Positions 34,594 through 43,808 of a DNA stretch of 64,000 nt are shown one piece after another; the first letter of the stretch is position 1, and the number at the start of each line of letters is the position of its first letter. Below the pieces are notes generated by a model, which saw nothing but the letters and a program-made list of their open reading frames with translations, had not been told where the DNA came from and ran no database searches. The position numbers and the translations under genes are program-made. The DNA comes from Leptolyngbya sp. PCC 7375 (lineage in GTDB: Bacteria > Cyanobacteriota > Cyanobacteriia > Phormidesmidales > Phormidesmidaceae): NCBI RefSeq assembly GCF_000316115.1, contig NZ_JH993797.1:6855961-6919960 (forward strand). The letters run 5' to 3'.

Positions 34594-37500
34594 CACAACC
34601 CCCTCAGCTGCCAACGGGCTTTTTCGAACAACTGATCTTTTTGGAGTTGACCAGAGTCTGTCGCTAAGTTCTGAGATAGTGCTTCAAGCAATGGCATCAC
34701 CTCACGGATGCGTCCTACTTGTTGGCGAAGTTGGCGGATCTCATCTGCGATCGCAGCATCGTTGTCACCACCCCTGGTGATTTGATTGGGAGTCGCTAGT
34801 ATTCGTTTTGTCTGTTCTGGGCTGTAAATCTTACCCTGAGGTGGATTGGGTAAAACGGTGGGTTCGGCAAACAAGAATGGCTTGCCGCCAAACACCCCCA
34901 ATTCAGGTCCAATGTGTGGCGCTTCACCAACCAGGAAGGACGACCCAGGGCCGACGGGACCACCATGACGACGGGCGGTTAGTGCCTGGGGTCTGGCGGC
35001 TGATAATATGCGGGCGACTTCGTTGGCGGCATTAATATCTAGCTGGCGCTGATTTGCTGCAAATGCGGCTCGATCTTGCTGTAATCCTGTTTCGGCTTCT
35101 TGGCGGCGGAGAGATAGTTCATCTTCTAGTGTGCGGCGATCGTTGGCTACTTGGGCTTCTAATTGCTCTCGGCGCTGCTGCTGTTGCTGCTCCAATAACT
35201 CTCGCTGCTGGGACAGCCTCAGCTCTTGCTCCTCACGCTGCTGAGCCAGTCGCTCTTGAGCCTCAGCCTGGCGAGCCTCTACCTTTTCCTGAACAGCCTC
35301 TTGTTGGGCCGCCAGCCTATCAACTTCAGCCTGTTGATCGTCATCAAATTGCTGGCGGGCTTGGTCGATGGGGCTCACTGGGTCCCCACGACGGCGACGC
35401 TCTCGGCCAGTAATTTGGTCAGATCTCCGTAACGCCTTCTCTTCTAGTTCACTACGGCGTTTAGCCTGGGCGTCTTCGTTGGCAAACTGTTCCTCTAGCC
35501 GATTGCGCTCTTCACTGTCAGCAGCTTGTTCTAATTGCAGCTGCCGATCCACAAAACGTTCAACCGCTGATAGTTTTTGATCGTTCGCTTCCTTCTCAAG
35601 CCGCTGCTGATCAGCCAGTGCTTTCTTTTGGGCATCAAATCGTTTTTTGAGTGCTTTGTCCTCAACTTCCTGCTGCTTTTTAAGTTGTTCTTCTCTAAAT
35701 TCAAATTCATCTTTCAGCAGTTTTTGCCGTTCTTCAAATGCCTGCTTCTCTGCATCAATCTGAGTATCTAGCTGTTTTTGCAATGCATTGGACTGCTCTT
35801 CGAATGCACGATTAGCGGCTTCATTAAATTCGCCAAATGCCCTGACTGCCTCATCACGCCGTCTATCTTCAGCTTCTTTTTGGGCCTGAATCTGAGCTTC
35901 TAATTGCTGCCTTACTAACTGAGTACGTTGAGCTTCAATTTCAGCTTTCTTCTCAGCCGCTTTCTCGGCTTCTAAAACACCATCGGCTTCGAGTTGAATG
36001 ATCTCATCTAGTTCTTTGCGTTTTTGGGCAACCCGTTCTTCAGCAGCCTTGGCCTCAATCTCTCGGATGCGTTGGGCCGCCGTATCCTCATCCAAGCCGT
36101 TAAGCTGTTGTTCCAGTACTGCATTAATTGCCTCAGCTTCAGATTGATTGATGCGTGCGCTGGCAGCTTTGACGGCGGCTTCAACGGCTGCTATTCGATT
36201 TTCAGCGGACTCCTGCTTGGCTTGCTCATTTTCTTGGAATGACTCTAGGTCTTGCTGGCGCAACTCGTCTGTTTTTCGTAGTCGATCTTGCTCGACCTGT
36301 AAAAGTTCATTGGCCGATTCAATCTGACTATTTAGAGCCTTCTCAGCTGCTTCTGTTTCTTTGATTTGGTTTTCTAGCGCGCCTCGTTGAGCGTCATTAA
36401 TTCCTCTCCCAAAGCCCAAAACTCCACCGCTACCAGTAGGCACTTCTGACAGTTGCCGTTCTAGTTCGCGTTGCTGTTCGGCCAATGCCTTTTTCTCCTG
36501 CTCAGCTAATTTGATGCGCTGACGTAGAGCTTGTTGATCAATGTCTAGACCCTTAGCCCGTTCTTCGTTGGCGGCGGCAATAGCATTCTTTAGCCGCTGA
36601 GCTGCCTGTATGCCGGATTCTCCCAAGGTATTTGTAGCGTTTGCTAAAGCCTCAATAGCATCATTGAATTCACGCGCTGCCTTTGTCTGCCGAATGAATT
36701 GAATTGCAGCTATACCAGCCGCCAAAATAGCGATAGGTGCCACAACGGCGACAGCAGTAGCTGTTAATGCACTCAGACTGGCGGTAAGTCCACCAATGCT
36801 AGTGGCGACAGCCGTAAAATTGCCTGTTACAGAAGCCGCAGCTAAGGCCTTGCTTGTTGAAATTACCCCAACGGCAGCCGTCGAAGCTGCGGCACCTAGA
36901 CCACTCAGGACAGGGATTAAAGCAGATATTGAGTTAAAAATGTTAACCGCAACAATTGACTTAAACGCCACATCCACTAAGAAAGCATTGTCACTAACTC
37001 GTTCTAAAAGTTCAGCGACAGGGCGCAGAATATCGACGACTACGCTTAAAGCTCCAATCAATAAGTCAGACTGACCCGCTAAACCTGCGAATAAATTCTG
37101 AGCGATCCCAGCAATGGGTCGTCCAATTTCGCTAAGTTTGCTTATGACCTGGCCAACCACTTCGAATACGCGATTGAAGCCACTAGCAAACCCATCCACA
37201 AAGTTGCTAAGTGCATCAGGGTTGTTTTGGATGAAGGTAGTAAACCCATCAATCACAGAAGCCAACGCGCCTTGGATCGTGTCGGCAACGCGAACAAAGG
37301 CGCGCCCTAGTCCGTCTACTGGCCCCTCTCCATCTCTTAATTGACCCAGTAGATTAGACAAACTTGTACCGCTGATTGCGATAAAAAACCGTTCGACCGA
37401 TTCAGTCAAAGGATCAAACAAACCTCCAGCGGCGGCCTCCGTTACTGTGTTTAACGCGACAGTTAAACTCCGAATTAAGGCTTCTACTCCAGGGCCTAGC

Positions 37501-40082
37501 GCTTTGCCAAAGGCTCCTGCCAATGTTTGGATAGTCCCGCCCAGACGGTTGACCGCTGCGCCTATGCCTTGATTTAGATCACGCTGCAGTTGCTTAGCTA
37601 CACCCTCTGAGTCCTCCCGTAGTCCATCGTAGGTAGATCTAACAGTGTCAAGCTGCTCCAGGATAAGAGCAATCTCAGAGGCGCTACGTCGGTCAAAAAC
37701 TTGCTGAAGGAATCTCAGTCGCTCTTCCTGAGGCAGATCTTCAATTCGCCCTTTCAGATCTTCAAGAACATCCAGGATAGGTAGTGCCTCGCCCGCAGAG
37801 TCAAACAAAGTGATACCCAATTTATCAATGATCTCAGTGGCACGCTCTGCTGGGGGCAGCAGTTTAGCCACAGCATTTCGGGTAGCGGTCGCTGCAACTT
37901 CAGGCCCACTGGCAGATCTAAATCCAGAGAACAGGGCCAATAAAGACTCTAAGTCCTGGCCAGCTGCCCGAAATGCACCCCCAGCCTTACCAAAGGCTTG
38001 CTCTACATCGGTTGCTGTGGTCACCGCTGTACTCGAAGTGAGTAGGGCCAGCTTATCGGCAAACTCTTCTGAGGATTCACCAAACACATTGGCGGCTAGC
38101 TGGAATGATTTAGCGGTCTTGTCGATATCCGTAAAGCCGGTAGCTTCTAAGGCTGTAACGACTCCATCAACGTTGTTGGCGGCTTGGTTTGCTGTTGCCC
38201 CCAGCTCAATCATGCGGGTCGCAATCTGGGCTACCTGAGCCGGAGTCTTGCTGGTTTCAATGCCGATGCGTTCAGCCTCATCAGCGACCTTAGCAGAGAC
38301 CCTGGCTAACTCTTCTGCACTTTCAACCGAGCTGCGGGCTTTAGCCTCAAAATTTACCAGCCCTGCTTCTACGTCAGAAAATGCCGCGATCGCACCTCCA
38401 CCCAATCGGATTGGTGCAGACAGGGCAGCCGTGAGTGCCGTGGTGATCGTCTGGAATATTTCTTGCCCGATCCCTTGAAAAATGCCAGCTAGGATGTTCC
38501 GCCCTCGACTCCCAGCATCACTAATGCTGCGCTCAAACTCACGGCTGTTAACCCGTGGCAGTCGAAACTGACTGGAACCAAATTCACGCTTAAACTCTCG
38601 GGTATCAGCGCGGGCTGCCCTAAGATCCTGGCGGTACTGTTCTTTATTAAGGCGCAGTGTTGTGGAGACCGGCTTACCTAGGTCTTTTTTCTGCTCCTTG
38701 ACCGCTTTGGTCGCTCTAAAAAACTGACTGGCGTTGGCCCTTAATTCTGTGGTAGCCGTCCCACGAAACTTTTTCTTCTCAGATTCTATCCGCTTGGTGG
38801 TGCGGAAATACTGGCCAGCATCAGCTCTAAGCCTAACCGTGACATCTCTGACAACAGACTTCTTGGCCTGTTCTGCTCGCTTCAGCCCCGAGAAAAACTT
38901 ATTGGCATTCAGTCTTAACTCAGTGGTAGCCGTGGACCGAATATCTTTCTTGGTCTGCTCAATACGCTTAGCTGCCTTGAAATACTGGGTAGCATTGGCC
39001 CGAATATTGACGGTGACATCCTTGGTTACCGTTTTGCGGGCACGCTCAACCTGCTGAATACCTTTGAAAAACTTATTGGCGTTGAGTTTGAATTCGGTAG
39101 TAGCGGCTGACCGAAAATCTTGCTTCGCCTTCTCAGCTCGCTTGACCGCTCTAAAAAACTGAGTCGCATTTGCACGGATCTCTACCGTGATAGTTTTAGA
39201 CAGCGTTTTGCGAGCCTCATTGGCTGCCTTGATGGCCCTAAAGAATTTGGCAGCGTTGGCATTGAGTGTAGTGGTAGCGGCAGATCGGAAATCCTTTTTT
39301 GCAGACTCAGCCAGTTTAATGGCTCTAAAAAACTTACGAGCATCTGCTTGTAGCACTACCGTAGATGTCCCTGCTAATCGCTTGCGGGCGGCTTCTGCTC
39401 GTTCTAAAACACTCAGCAGGCTGCCTTCATTCCTGGGTTTAAAGTTAACAACGACGTCGGTTGAGGCCCGTTTTTTGGCAGCCTCAACGTTGCGGAATAC
39501 CTTGAAGAACTGATCTGCCTTGGCCCTGAAGTTGGCACTAACTGGCTTACGTAGTCGTGTTGTTGCTTTGTCAATACTGTTGAGCGTGAGTTGAAGGGCA
39601 CGATCGTTGGCAGTGAATGTGACCGCGACTGGCTTCCTAAGCCTAGCAATGGCCTTGGTCGCGTTATTGACCGCGTTGAAGAGCCCCTGAATCTCAACCC
39701 CAATTTTGACCTTAATGGGCTTGTCAATATTCCGGCGAGCTGCCCGAATTTCCTTAACAGCCGCTAGGAACTGACTATTGTCAGCCGTGAAAGTAGTGTT
39801 TTGGGTTTTTTTGAACTCACGTCGAGCATTCTCGGCAATCTCCAATGCCCCACGGATCTGATTGGTATTGACCCTGAACTCAGCCGTAATAACCCGGTCT
39901 AACCGATTCTTGACCCGTTCCGCCTGCTCAAAGGCGGCCAAAAAGTTTTTAGTGTCTGCCCGGAGTACAGATACAAACTCTCGGTCCATTGCCTCTGCCT
40001 TTTTGCGAGCTTCAGCAATGCCTTTGTTATAGGCTTTGTCGTTGAGTTTTAGATCTAGGGTTAATTCGCCTAGGCTAGTCAT
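34593..40082 (-). CDS. Tail tape measure protein, 1829 aa
   Basis: This is the ruler that sets tail length. The N-terminal 480 residues are 15 or so tandem 29-residue repeats. A phage-minor-tail TP901-type core follows (residues about 540-780: ARVSAKVADEAERIG, QIATRMIELGATANQAANN, DVEQAFGKAGGAFRAAGQDL, ASEIALILEQLDT). Hydrophobic helices occur near residues 1080-1120. A long coiled coil of Glu/Gln/Arg/Ala runs from about 1200 to 1700. At roughly 0.15 nm per residue it predicts a tail of about 270 nm, a textbook estimate. It overlaps its neighbours by 1-4 bases. Confidence 0.95.
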   Translation of the reverse strand: MTSLGELTLDLKLNDKAYNKGIAEARKKAEAMDREFVSVLRADTKNFLAAFEQAERVKNRLDRVITAEFRVNTNQIRGALEIAENARREFKKTQNTTFTADNSQFLAAVKEIRAARRNIDKPIKVKIGVEIQGLFNAVNNATKAIARLRKPVAVTFTANDRALQLTLNSIDKATTRLRKPVSANFRAKADQFFKVFRNVEAAKKRASTDVVVNFKPRNEGSLLSVLERAEAARKRLAGTSTVVLQADARKFFRAIKLAESAKKDFRSAATTTLNANAAKFFRAIKAANEARKTLSKTITVEIRANATQFFRAVKRAEKAKQDFRSAATTEFKLNANKFFKGIQQVERARKTVTKDVTVNIRANATQYFKAAKRIEQTKKDIRSTATTELRLNANKFFSGLKRAEQAKKSVVRDVTVRLRADAGQYFRTTKRIESEKKKFRGTATTELRANASQFFRATKAVKEQKKDLGKPVSTTLRLNKEQYRQDLRAARADTREFKREFGSSQFRLPRVNSREFERSISDAGSRGRNILAGIFQGIGQEIFQTITTALTAALSAPIRLGGGAIAAFSDVEAGLVNFEAKARSSVESAEELARVSAKVADEAERIGIETSKTPAQVAQIATRMIELGATANQAANNVDGVVTALEATGFTDIDKTAKSFQLAANVFGESSEEFADKLALLTSSTAVTTATDVEQAFGKAGGAFRAAGQDLESLLALFSGFRSASGPEVAATATRNAVAKLLPPAERATEIIDKLGITLFDSAGEALPILDVLEDLKGRIEDLPQEERLRFLQQVFDRRSASEIALILEQLDTVRSTYDGLREDSEGVAKQLQRDLNQGIGAAVNRLGGTIQTLAGAFGKALGPGVEALIRSLTVALNTVTEAAAGGLFDPLTESVERFFIAISGTSLSNLLGQLRDGEGPVDGLGRAFVRVADTIQGALASVIDGFTTFIQNNPDALSNFVDGFASGFNRVFEVVGQVISKLSEIGRPIAGIAQNLFAGLAGQSDLLIGALSVVVDILRPVAELLERVSDNAFLVDVAFKSIVAVNIFNSISALIPVLSGLGAAASTAAVGVISTSKALAAASVTGNFTAVATSIGGLTASLSALTATAVAVVAPIAILAAGIAAIQFIRQTKAAREFNDAIEALANATNTLGESGIQAAQRLKNAIAAANEERAKGLDIDQQALRQRIKLAEQEKKALAEQQRELERQLSEVPTGSGGVLGFGRGINDAQRGALENQIKETEAAEKALNSQIESANELLQVEQDRLRKTDELRQQDLESFQENEQAKQESAENRIAAVEAAVKAASARINQSEAEAINAVLEQQLNGLDEDTAAQRIREIEAKAAEERVAQKRKELDEIIQLEADGVLEAEKAAEKKAEIEAQRTQLVRQQLEAQIQAQKEAEDRRRDEAVRAFGEFNEAANRAFEEQSNALQKQLDTQIDAEKQAFEERQKLLKDEFEFREEQLKKQQEVEDKALKKRFDAQKKALADQQRLEKEANDQKLSAVERFVDRQLQLEQAADSEERNRLEEQFANEDAQAKRRSELEEKALRRSDQITGRERRRRGDPVSPIDQARQQFDDDQQAEVDRLAAQQEAVQEKVEARQAEAQERLAQQREEQELRLSQQRELLEQQQQQRREQLEAQVANDRRTLEDELSLRRQEAETGLQQDRAAFAANQRQLDINAANEVARILSAARPQALTARRHGGPVGPGSSFLVGEAPHIGPELGVFGGKPFLFAEPTVLPNPPQGKIYSPEQTKRILATPNQITRGGDNDAAIADEIRQLRQQVGRIREVMPLLEALSQNLATDSGQLQKDQLFEKARWQLRGL
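38637..39944 (-). repeat. Coding array of ~15 tandem 29-residue repeats at the tape measure N-terminus
   Basis: A typical unit reads FFRAxKRAExAKKDFRSAATTELxANA and is followed directly by the next. Each is exactly 29 residues (87 bp). Consecutive units tend to alternate between two subtypes, giving a 58-residue super-period. Confidence 0.85.
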
Positions 40083-41055
40083 GCCTTGAGTCTCGCTCTA
40101 GCGGCGGCTTCTGCGCGTGGGTTAAGTTCTCCAGCATCGACCAATTCTTGGAGAACAGCTAAGGTGTCAGCGGCTACAGGCTGTTCAGTTGCCCAGGGAA
40201 GGAAATCTTGAGGCTTCCAGTCTTTGCCATGGGTAGCTGCAAAGGATGCGATCGCAAATTGAGCACGGTTTTGGGTTGCAGTGTCACGGCGACGCATCTC
40301 TTCAACAAAGTCATGCACCATTTGAATGGGTAGGGTAGCAATGCTGTCCCAATGCCATAGCGAATCAGAGATCCTTAGCTCACAGAGGACAAGGTAGAGC
40401 CCCCAGAAATACTCGTCAAAACGGGCTCTGTTTTCTCTGGCTTGCTGGACTCGGATGCTGGCTTTTTTATGGCATCCTCAGGCAACTCTTCGGGCTCTGG
40501 TTCTGGGCGTTTGCCATCGAACAATTCATTCATGGCATAGTCTGCAATTTCTTCAATGATGCTGCCAGGGAGCATATCTGTAATGGCGTTAATCACCTTC
40601 CAGCGTCCCTCGGACCCAAGGAACTTGCTAGGTTTTTGGGACTGCAACCCTTCCCAGTCGGCATTAGGAAACTCAATCAAGTAGGTCTCTTCAAGCCGTT
40701 CTTTGTGGTTAACCACCCACTCCAGAGATAGTCGAGAGCACAGAATCATACCCGCCATATCCCGACTGGCAGACTGATTGGACCGCTTCGCCTCGTCTTC
40801 TAGCCGAGCAATATCAGGAAGCCATTTAGTCAGCTTACCCATAGCCTCGGTGTCATTGGCAGAAGACCTGACAATCAAAGTAGTGACTACTTCTAGCGGT
40901 TCATTGAGAGACACCGCAATTTGCTCTGCTAGCTTCTTGAGCAATTCGACCTTGCCCGCTTCAGACTGGAACCGGTCAAAGTACCAATCTCGTTCCAGTT
41001 TATTGAATCCTGGGCGGGCTTGTTTTCGCAGGTTTTCTAAAAACTCATTGTTCAT
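40079..41055 (-). CDS. Tail assembly chaperone, long form made by -1 frameshift (gpGT-like), about 325 aa
   Basis: Frame 0 starts at 41055 (MNNEFLENLRKQ) and reads through the heptamer A AAA AAG at 40468-40462. A -1 slip there joins an uninterrupted frame that continues into the downstream 80-residue segment, ending at 40079. The bridge encodes ASIRVQQARENRARFDEYFW, GLYLVLCELRISDSLWHWDS, which is conserved-looking sequence absent from the short form. The arrangement is the tail chaperone frameshift of lambda-like phages, always just upstream of the tape measure as here. The long form is thought to hold the tape measure during tail assembly. Confidence 0.85.
40375..41055 (-). CDS. Tail assembly chaperone, short form (gpG-like), 226 aa
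   Basis: The unshifted product begins MNNEFLENLRKQARPGF and ends EPVLTSISGGSTLSSVS. The body is mainly helical (LLKKLAEQIAVSLNEPLEVV, KVINAITDMLPGSIIEEIAD) with a low-complexity acidic tail that overlaps the slip site. Length and place match gpG of siphoviruses. It shares its start with the long form and overlaps the preceding 80-residue gene by 11 bases. Confidence 0.85.
   Translation of the reverse strand: MNNEFLENLRKQARPGFNKLERDWYFDRFQSEAGKVELLKKLAEQIAVSLNEPLEVVTTLIVRSSANDTEAMGKLTKWLPDIARLEDEAKRSNQSASRDMAGMILCSRLSLEWVVNHKERLEETYLIEFPNADWEGLQSQKPSKFLGSEGRWKVINAITDMLPGSIIEEIADYAMNELFDGKRPEPEPEELPEDAIKKPASESSKPEKTEPVLTSISGGSTLSSVS
40462..40468 (-). other. Programmed -1 ribosomal frameshift site A AAA AAG
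   Basis: The heptamer is in phase with frame 0 (ATA AAA AAG CCA), the canonical XXXYYYZ form. The new frame stays open for 127 further codons. Stimulatory structure was not examined. Confidence 0.85.
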
Positions 41056-41287
41056 TGGCTAAGAAAAAATCAATAGTGTCGTTGGCTTCAAACAACTCCC
41101 CACCACTGGGGTCTTGCTGCATGAATTCGGGAATGCTTACCTGATGCCGTTGGCCACTTCCCTCTAGCAATTCTGTGGGACCGAGCAGGCCAAGTGAATA
41201 GACCCAGCCTGCTTTGATTAATCCATTTTCAATCACAGAATTGACCAGAGTTAGACGGGGAGACTGCAATAGCTTTATCGAGTCCAT
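41045..41287 (-). CDS. Small phage tail protein, 80 aa
   Basis: Starts MDSIKLLQSPRLTLVNSVIE and overlaps both neighbours (13 and 11 bases), so it is tightly coupled. A GPTELLEGSGQRHQVSIP segment occurs in the middle. It lies between the major tail protein and the chaperones. I do not recognise the family. Confidence 0.65.
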   Translation of the reverse strand: MDSIKLLQSPRLTLVNSVIENGLIKAGWVYSLGLLGPTELLEGSGQRHQVSIPEFMQQDPSGGELFEANDTIDFFLANEQ

Positions 41288-42228
41288 GACTCAAACAGCG
41301 CTCCCTTGTTGGCGGTGAATGTCAGGTTATAGCCCTTGACTTCATCTGCTGCGGCTGTCCCTCCAGAGTCGGTTAGCGAGCCCGCATCACGATCTCTATC
41401 CCCATCGTTGCCCACATACTCTGCATAAATGCCATAAGCTAAAAAGTCTGGGTCAACTAGATACGGCTTAGCGACCTCACGCCAACCGCTGTTACCTGCA
41501 AACTTCTGCCCGTCAATTGCCAAAGAGAACGAAGTTGTACCGCGCAATGTGGTGCGGAACTTCATGTTTGTCACTTCAGAAGACGCTACAGCAGGTGATG
41601 GGTTGACGGTCGCAACACCTAGCAGCTGACGCATTTGATACGTATTACGAGAACTGACCGGGCCAGCCATAGGATAGGCCACGCCAGTCACCGGCACAGC
41701 CACCCCGGCAGAGGTGAGAGTTACAAACTGAGTCGTAGGACTTAGTCGAACAATGTTGTAGACGACAATAGCTGCGTCATCGGCAGGCGCTGCTTTAAGT
41801 GCGGGGTAAATGCGAATTGTGTATTCTGCTGCCCCTGCAATTCGTTCTACAACCTGGTAAAGTTGCGTGTCTCCAGCAATAGTAAAATAATTACCAGTCG
41901 CGATTAAATTTGCAGGTAACGCGCCAGGACCTCCGCCATCATCTACATCAAGGCTGTAGTCGCCAACCACAAAGCCAGCACCATCAACAGCTAACGTCGT
42001 ATCAGCAGGGAACCAAATTTCAGAATCAGATTCTAGCTCAACCTTGTCTGATGCGCCTGCTTCTACACCATCAACTGACGTTAGTGAAAGTGTTAGCGAA
42101 CCAGCCCCCGCCGTTGCAGCATTGTCTGAGTCAATTACATAGGCTGTTGGCAAAGTTTGCCCAGGCAGGATAAGCGCAAGACTTACCCTGTCATTTGTCG
42201 TTAGCGATACCTGTGAAGGTAGTGTCAT
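41275..42228 (-). CDS. Major tail tube protein, 317 aa
   Basis: The gene sits just before the chaperones and tape measure, the canonical place of the major tail protein. The sequence is beta-rich with Thr, Ala and Gly (LTTNDRVSLALILPGQTLPT, SLTLSLTSVDGV), has a mid-region ATNYFTIAGD-like motif and ends TFTANKGALFESWTR. No signal or membrane segment. Tail tube subunits polymerise around the tape measure. The family is assigned by context and character. Confidence 0.75.
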   Translation of the reverse strand: MTLPSQVSLTTNDRVSLALILPGQTLPTAYVIDSDNAATAGAGSLTLSLTSVDGVEAGASDKVELESDSEIWFPADTTLAVDGAGFVVGDYSLDVDDGGGPGALPANLIATGNYFTIAGDTQLYQVVERIAGAAEYTIRIYPALKAAPADDAAIVVYNIVRLSPTTQFVTLTSAGVAVPVTGVAYPMAGPVSSRNTYQMRQLLGVATVNPSPAVASSEVTNMKFRTTLRGTTSFSLAIDGQKFAGNSGWREVAKPYLVDPDFLAYGIYAEYVGNDGDRDRDAGSLTDSGGTAAADEVKGYNLTFTANKGALFESWTR

Positions 42229-42248
42229 TTTCAGGGACTCCTTTGGTG

Positions 42249-42473
42249 TTAGTCAGTGGGGATAGATTTAGCGGAAATACCCATATGCCTTTGAGGTTGT
42301 GGGCGACCATTAATAAGTTTGTATTCGCTTACGCCGTGGGCATCTTTAGGCGCTGCCTTGCTAGCGGCTTCATGGGAATCAAATCGTTTGGCTTCAGCTA
42401 AAAACTCTGTACTTCCTTTGGCCCCAAGGAATGCTAACTTTGATGCTCGAACAACGTAGAAAATGTCACTCAT
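42249..42473 (-). CDS. Hypothetical phage protein, 74 aa
   Basis: Start chosen at MSDIFYVVRASKLAFLG, which sits 2 bases after the stop of the upstream gene. An upstream extension would overlap the neighbour deeply. Basic and polar (AEAKRFDSHEAASKAAPKDA), no membrane segment, unknown family; probable head-tail joining accessory by position. Confidence 0.6.
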   Translation of the reverse strand: MSDIFYVVRASKLAFLGAKGSTEFLAEAKRFDSHEAASKAAPKDAHGVSEYKLINGRPQPQRHMGISAKSIPTD

Positions 42474-42475
42474 AA

Positions 42476-42913
42476 CTAGGTAGGTACATAAACAACTGAA
42501 TTGATAACTTGAGCAGTCCGCACGTAATAACGACATTGCTCATAGGTTTGGGTACTAGCAGGGAGATAAGATCGAGGGCGAGCTGAAATAAGGCGAGCAT
42601 CCGCATCAATCACAGTCATCGCGTGAGAAAGCTTGGTGTCATTGAGATAGTTGACCAATTCAATTTGGTAAACCGGCTCTCGATACTTCTGCCCACCACT
42701 CATTGATCTGGGCTCACCTTCAGCCACACGGAAAATGATGCATTCCAGTTCTGATTGGCTGGCGGTATCAGCTTTAGGCTTACCTTTTAGCTTGGGTTCG
42801 GGCGGAACAATATGAATCCTGGGGCTGCCATCCTCCCATTCCCCCAGATGCGATTGGAGAATGTTGGCCAGGTGCTCACTCAATTCAACTGCATCAGCGA
42901 AATTTGCACTCAT
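42476..42913 (-). CDS. Phage neck / tail completion protein, 145 aa
   Basis: Begins MSANFADAVELSEHLANILQ and has a KGKPKADTASQSELECIIFR region, VYQIELVNYLNDTKL and a TYEQCRYYVRTAQVINS end. Small proteins of this size between connectors and the major tail protein are tail terminator or neck proteins in siphoviruses. It overlaps the upstream gene by 4 bases. Confidence 0.7.
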   Translation of the reverse strand: MSANFADAVELSEHLANILQSHLGEWEDGSPRIHIVPPEPKLKGKPKADTASQSELECIIFRVAEGEPRSMSGGQKYREPVYQIELVNYLNDTKLSHAMTVIDADARLISARPRSYLPASTQTYEQCRYYVRTAQVINSVVYVPT

Positions 42914-43329
42914 GGCAAAAACCTCACTGGCTGCTGAGACCGTTTAAGCTCACCTGTGTCAATAATGTTTCTAGGCGATGTCACTGTTTCGCCATTGCGA
43001 CGTCTAGTAGATCTGGGGGGCCAAGCCCACTTATAGCCAAAAGCGGCTTTGATCTCTTTCTGGCCCTGTTGTGCTGTCGCCCTGAAGGCACGTGCAAAAC
43101 TACCTGTTTCTCGATAGGCGTCAGCAAAGAATTCAACAGCCTTAAAATCATCATCAAAGCCAAAGTTGCCCGCGATCGCATTCAGCATAAACTTGCGCCC
43201 AGGGATGCGCGTACCGCCCCGCAGCACAGCACCCTCATGCACAATCAATGCATAGTCAGCCGTGTTCGCGTACTGAGCCGTTTTGTTGTCTGGCAATTTT
43301 GGCGGCTTCCACTTGAGAGTCACAGGCAA
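42910..43329 (-). CDS. Phage neck protein (HK97 gp10-like), 139 aa
   Basis: A TTG start at 43329 is used (MPVTLKWKPPKLPDNK); a GTG two codons later is also possible. The body contains NTADYALIVHEGAVLRGGTR and EIKAAFGYKWAWPP, the kind of basic, compact sequence found in the gp10 family. It is the first gene of the leftward tail operon. The upstream 77 bases separate it from a rightward regulator gene, forming a divergent promoter region. Confidence 0.7.
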   Translation of the reverse strand: MPVTLKWKPPKLPDNKTAQYANTADYALIVHEGAVLRGGTRIPGRKFMLNAIAGNFGFDDDFKAVEFFADAYRETGSFARAFRATAQQGQKEIKAAFGYKWAWPPRSTRRRNGETVTSPRNIIDTGELKRSQQPVRFLP

Positions 43330-43351
43330 GGAATGGACCTACGCCTACAAT

Positions 43352-43367
43352 CTTGCAGATGTGCAAG
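43352..43367. promoter_or_regulatory. Dyad between the tail operon and the HTH gene
   Basis: CTTGCA and TGCAAG flank GATG. It lies in the short divergent region, a plausible operator for the neighbouring regulator. No -10 element is convincing. Confidence 0.35.
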
Positions 43368-43406
43368 CTAAAATAGGGCATTCCTGGCAGAATCGTCCGG
43401 CTAAAT

Positions 43407-43778
43407 ATGCCACTTACTAAAAAACAAATTGGGCAAGGTCTTAAGCGATGTAGAGAAAAGTACTGCCCTCAACCTCGATATATGGCAGCCGCGATCGCGA
43501 CGGTTCATCCTGACACCATTCGGAAACGGGAGTCAGGAGAGACAGCGGTAACTATTTCTGATTTATTGATTTACGCCGAAGCATGGAGTGTTGACCCGGT
43601 AGCGCTGCTAGCTGAATTACTCCACCAGTGTGATACTGAGCGGTGGGAGCAAATAGCCCAAGTGTTGGGTTGCACCATCCCCATGGCTAAGCAGCGGTTA
43701 GCCATAGCACAGCAGCGATACGGACTGTCTCATGGTCAGGTGTGGAGTAAATACTTACAGGAGCAGATTAGGCTGTGA
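43407..43778 (+). CDS. HTH DNA-binding protein (Cro/CI-like), 123 aa
   Basis: The N-terminal half reads LTKKQIGQGLKRCREKYCPQ, AAAIATVHPDTIRKRESGET, the layout of a Cro/CI HTH: two helices, a turn and a recognition helix. A C-terminal part follows with two short helices (EQIAQVLGCTIPMAKQRLAI and RYGLSHGQVW), perhaps a second HTH. It diverges from the tail operon and could control it. It may be the prophage's regulator of late genes or a repressor. Base composition is host-like. Confidence 0.65.
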   Translation: MPLTKKQIGQGLKRCREKYCPQPRYMAAAIATVHPDTIRKRESGETAVTISDLLIYAEAWSVDPVALLAELLHQCDTERWEQIAQVLGCTIPMAKQRLAIAQQRYGLSHGQVWSKYLQEQIRL

Positions 43779-43808
43779 GCGATTACTCCGGCATGTTGTA
43801 AACCTACT

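Noticed and set aside
34808..39513. Many rightward frames opposite the tape measure
   Set aside because: They are shadows of a repetitive, GC-biased coding strand; the leftward frame is intact over 1829 codons.
38637..39944. 87-bp periodic repeat resembling a CRISPR or satellite array
   Set aside because: The repeats are degenerate at DNA level, run in one reading frame of the tape measure and show no constant repeat with unique spacers.
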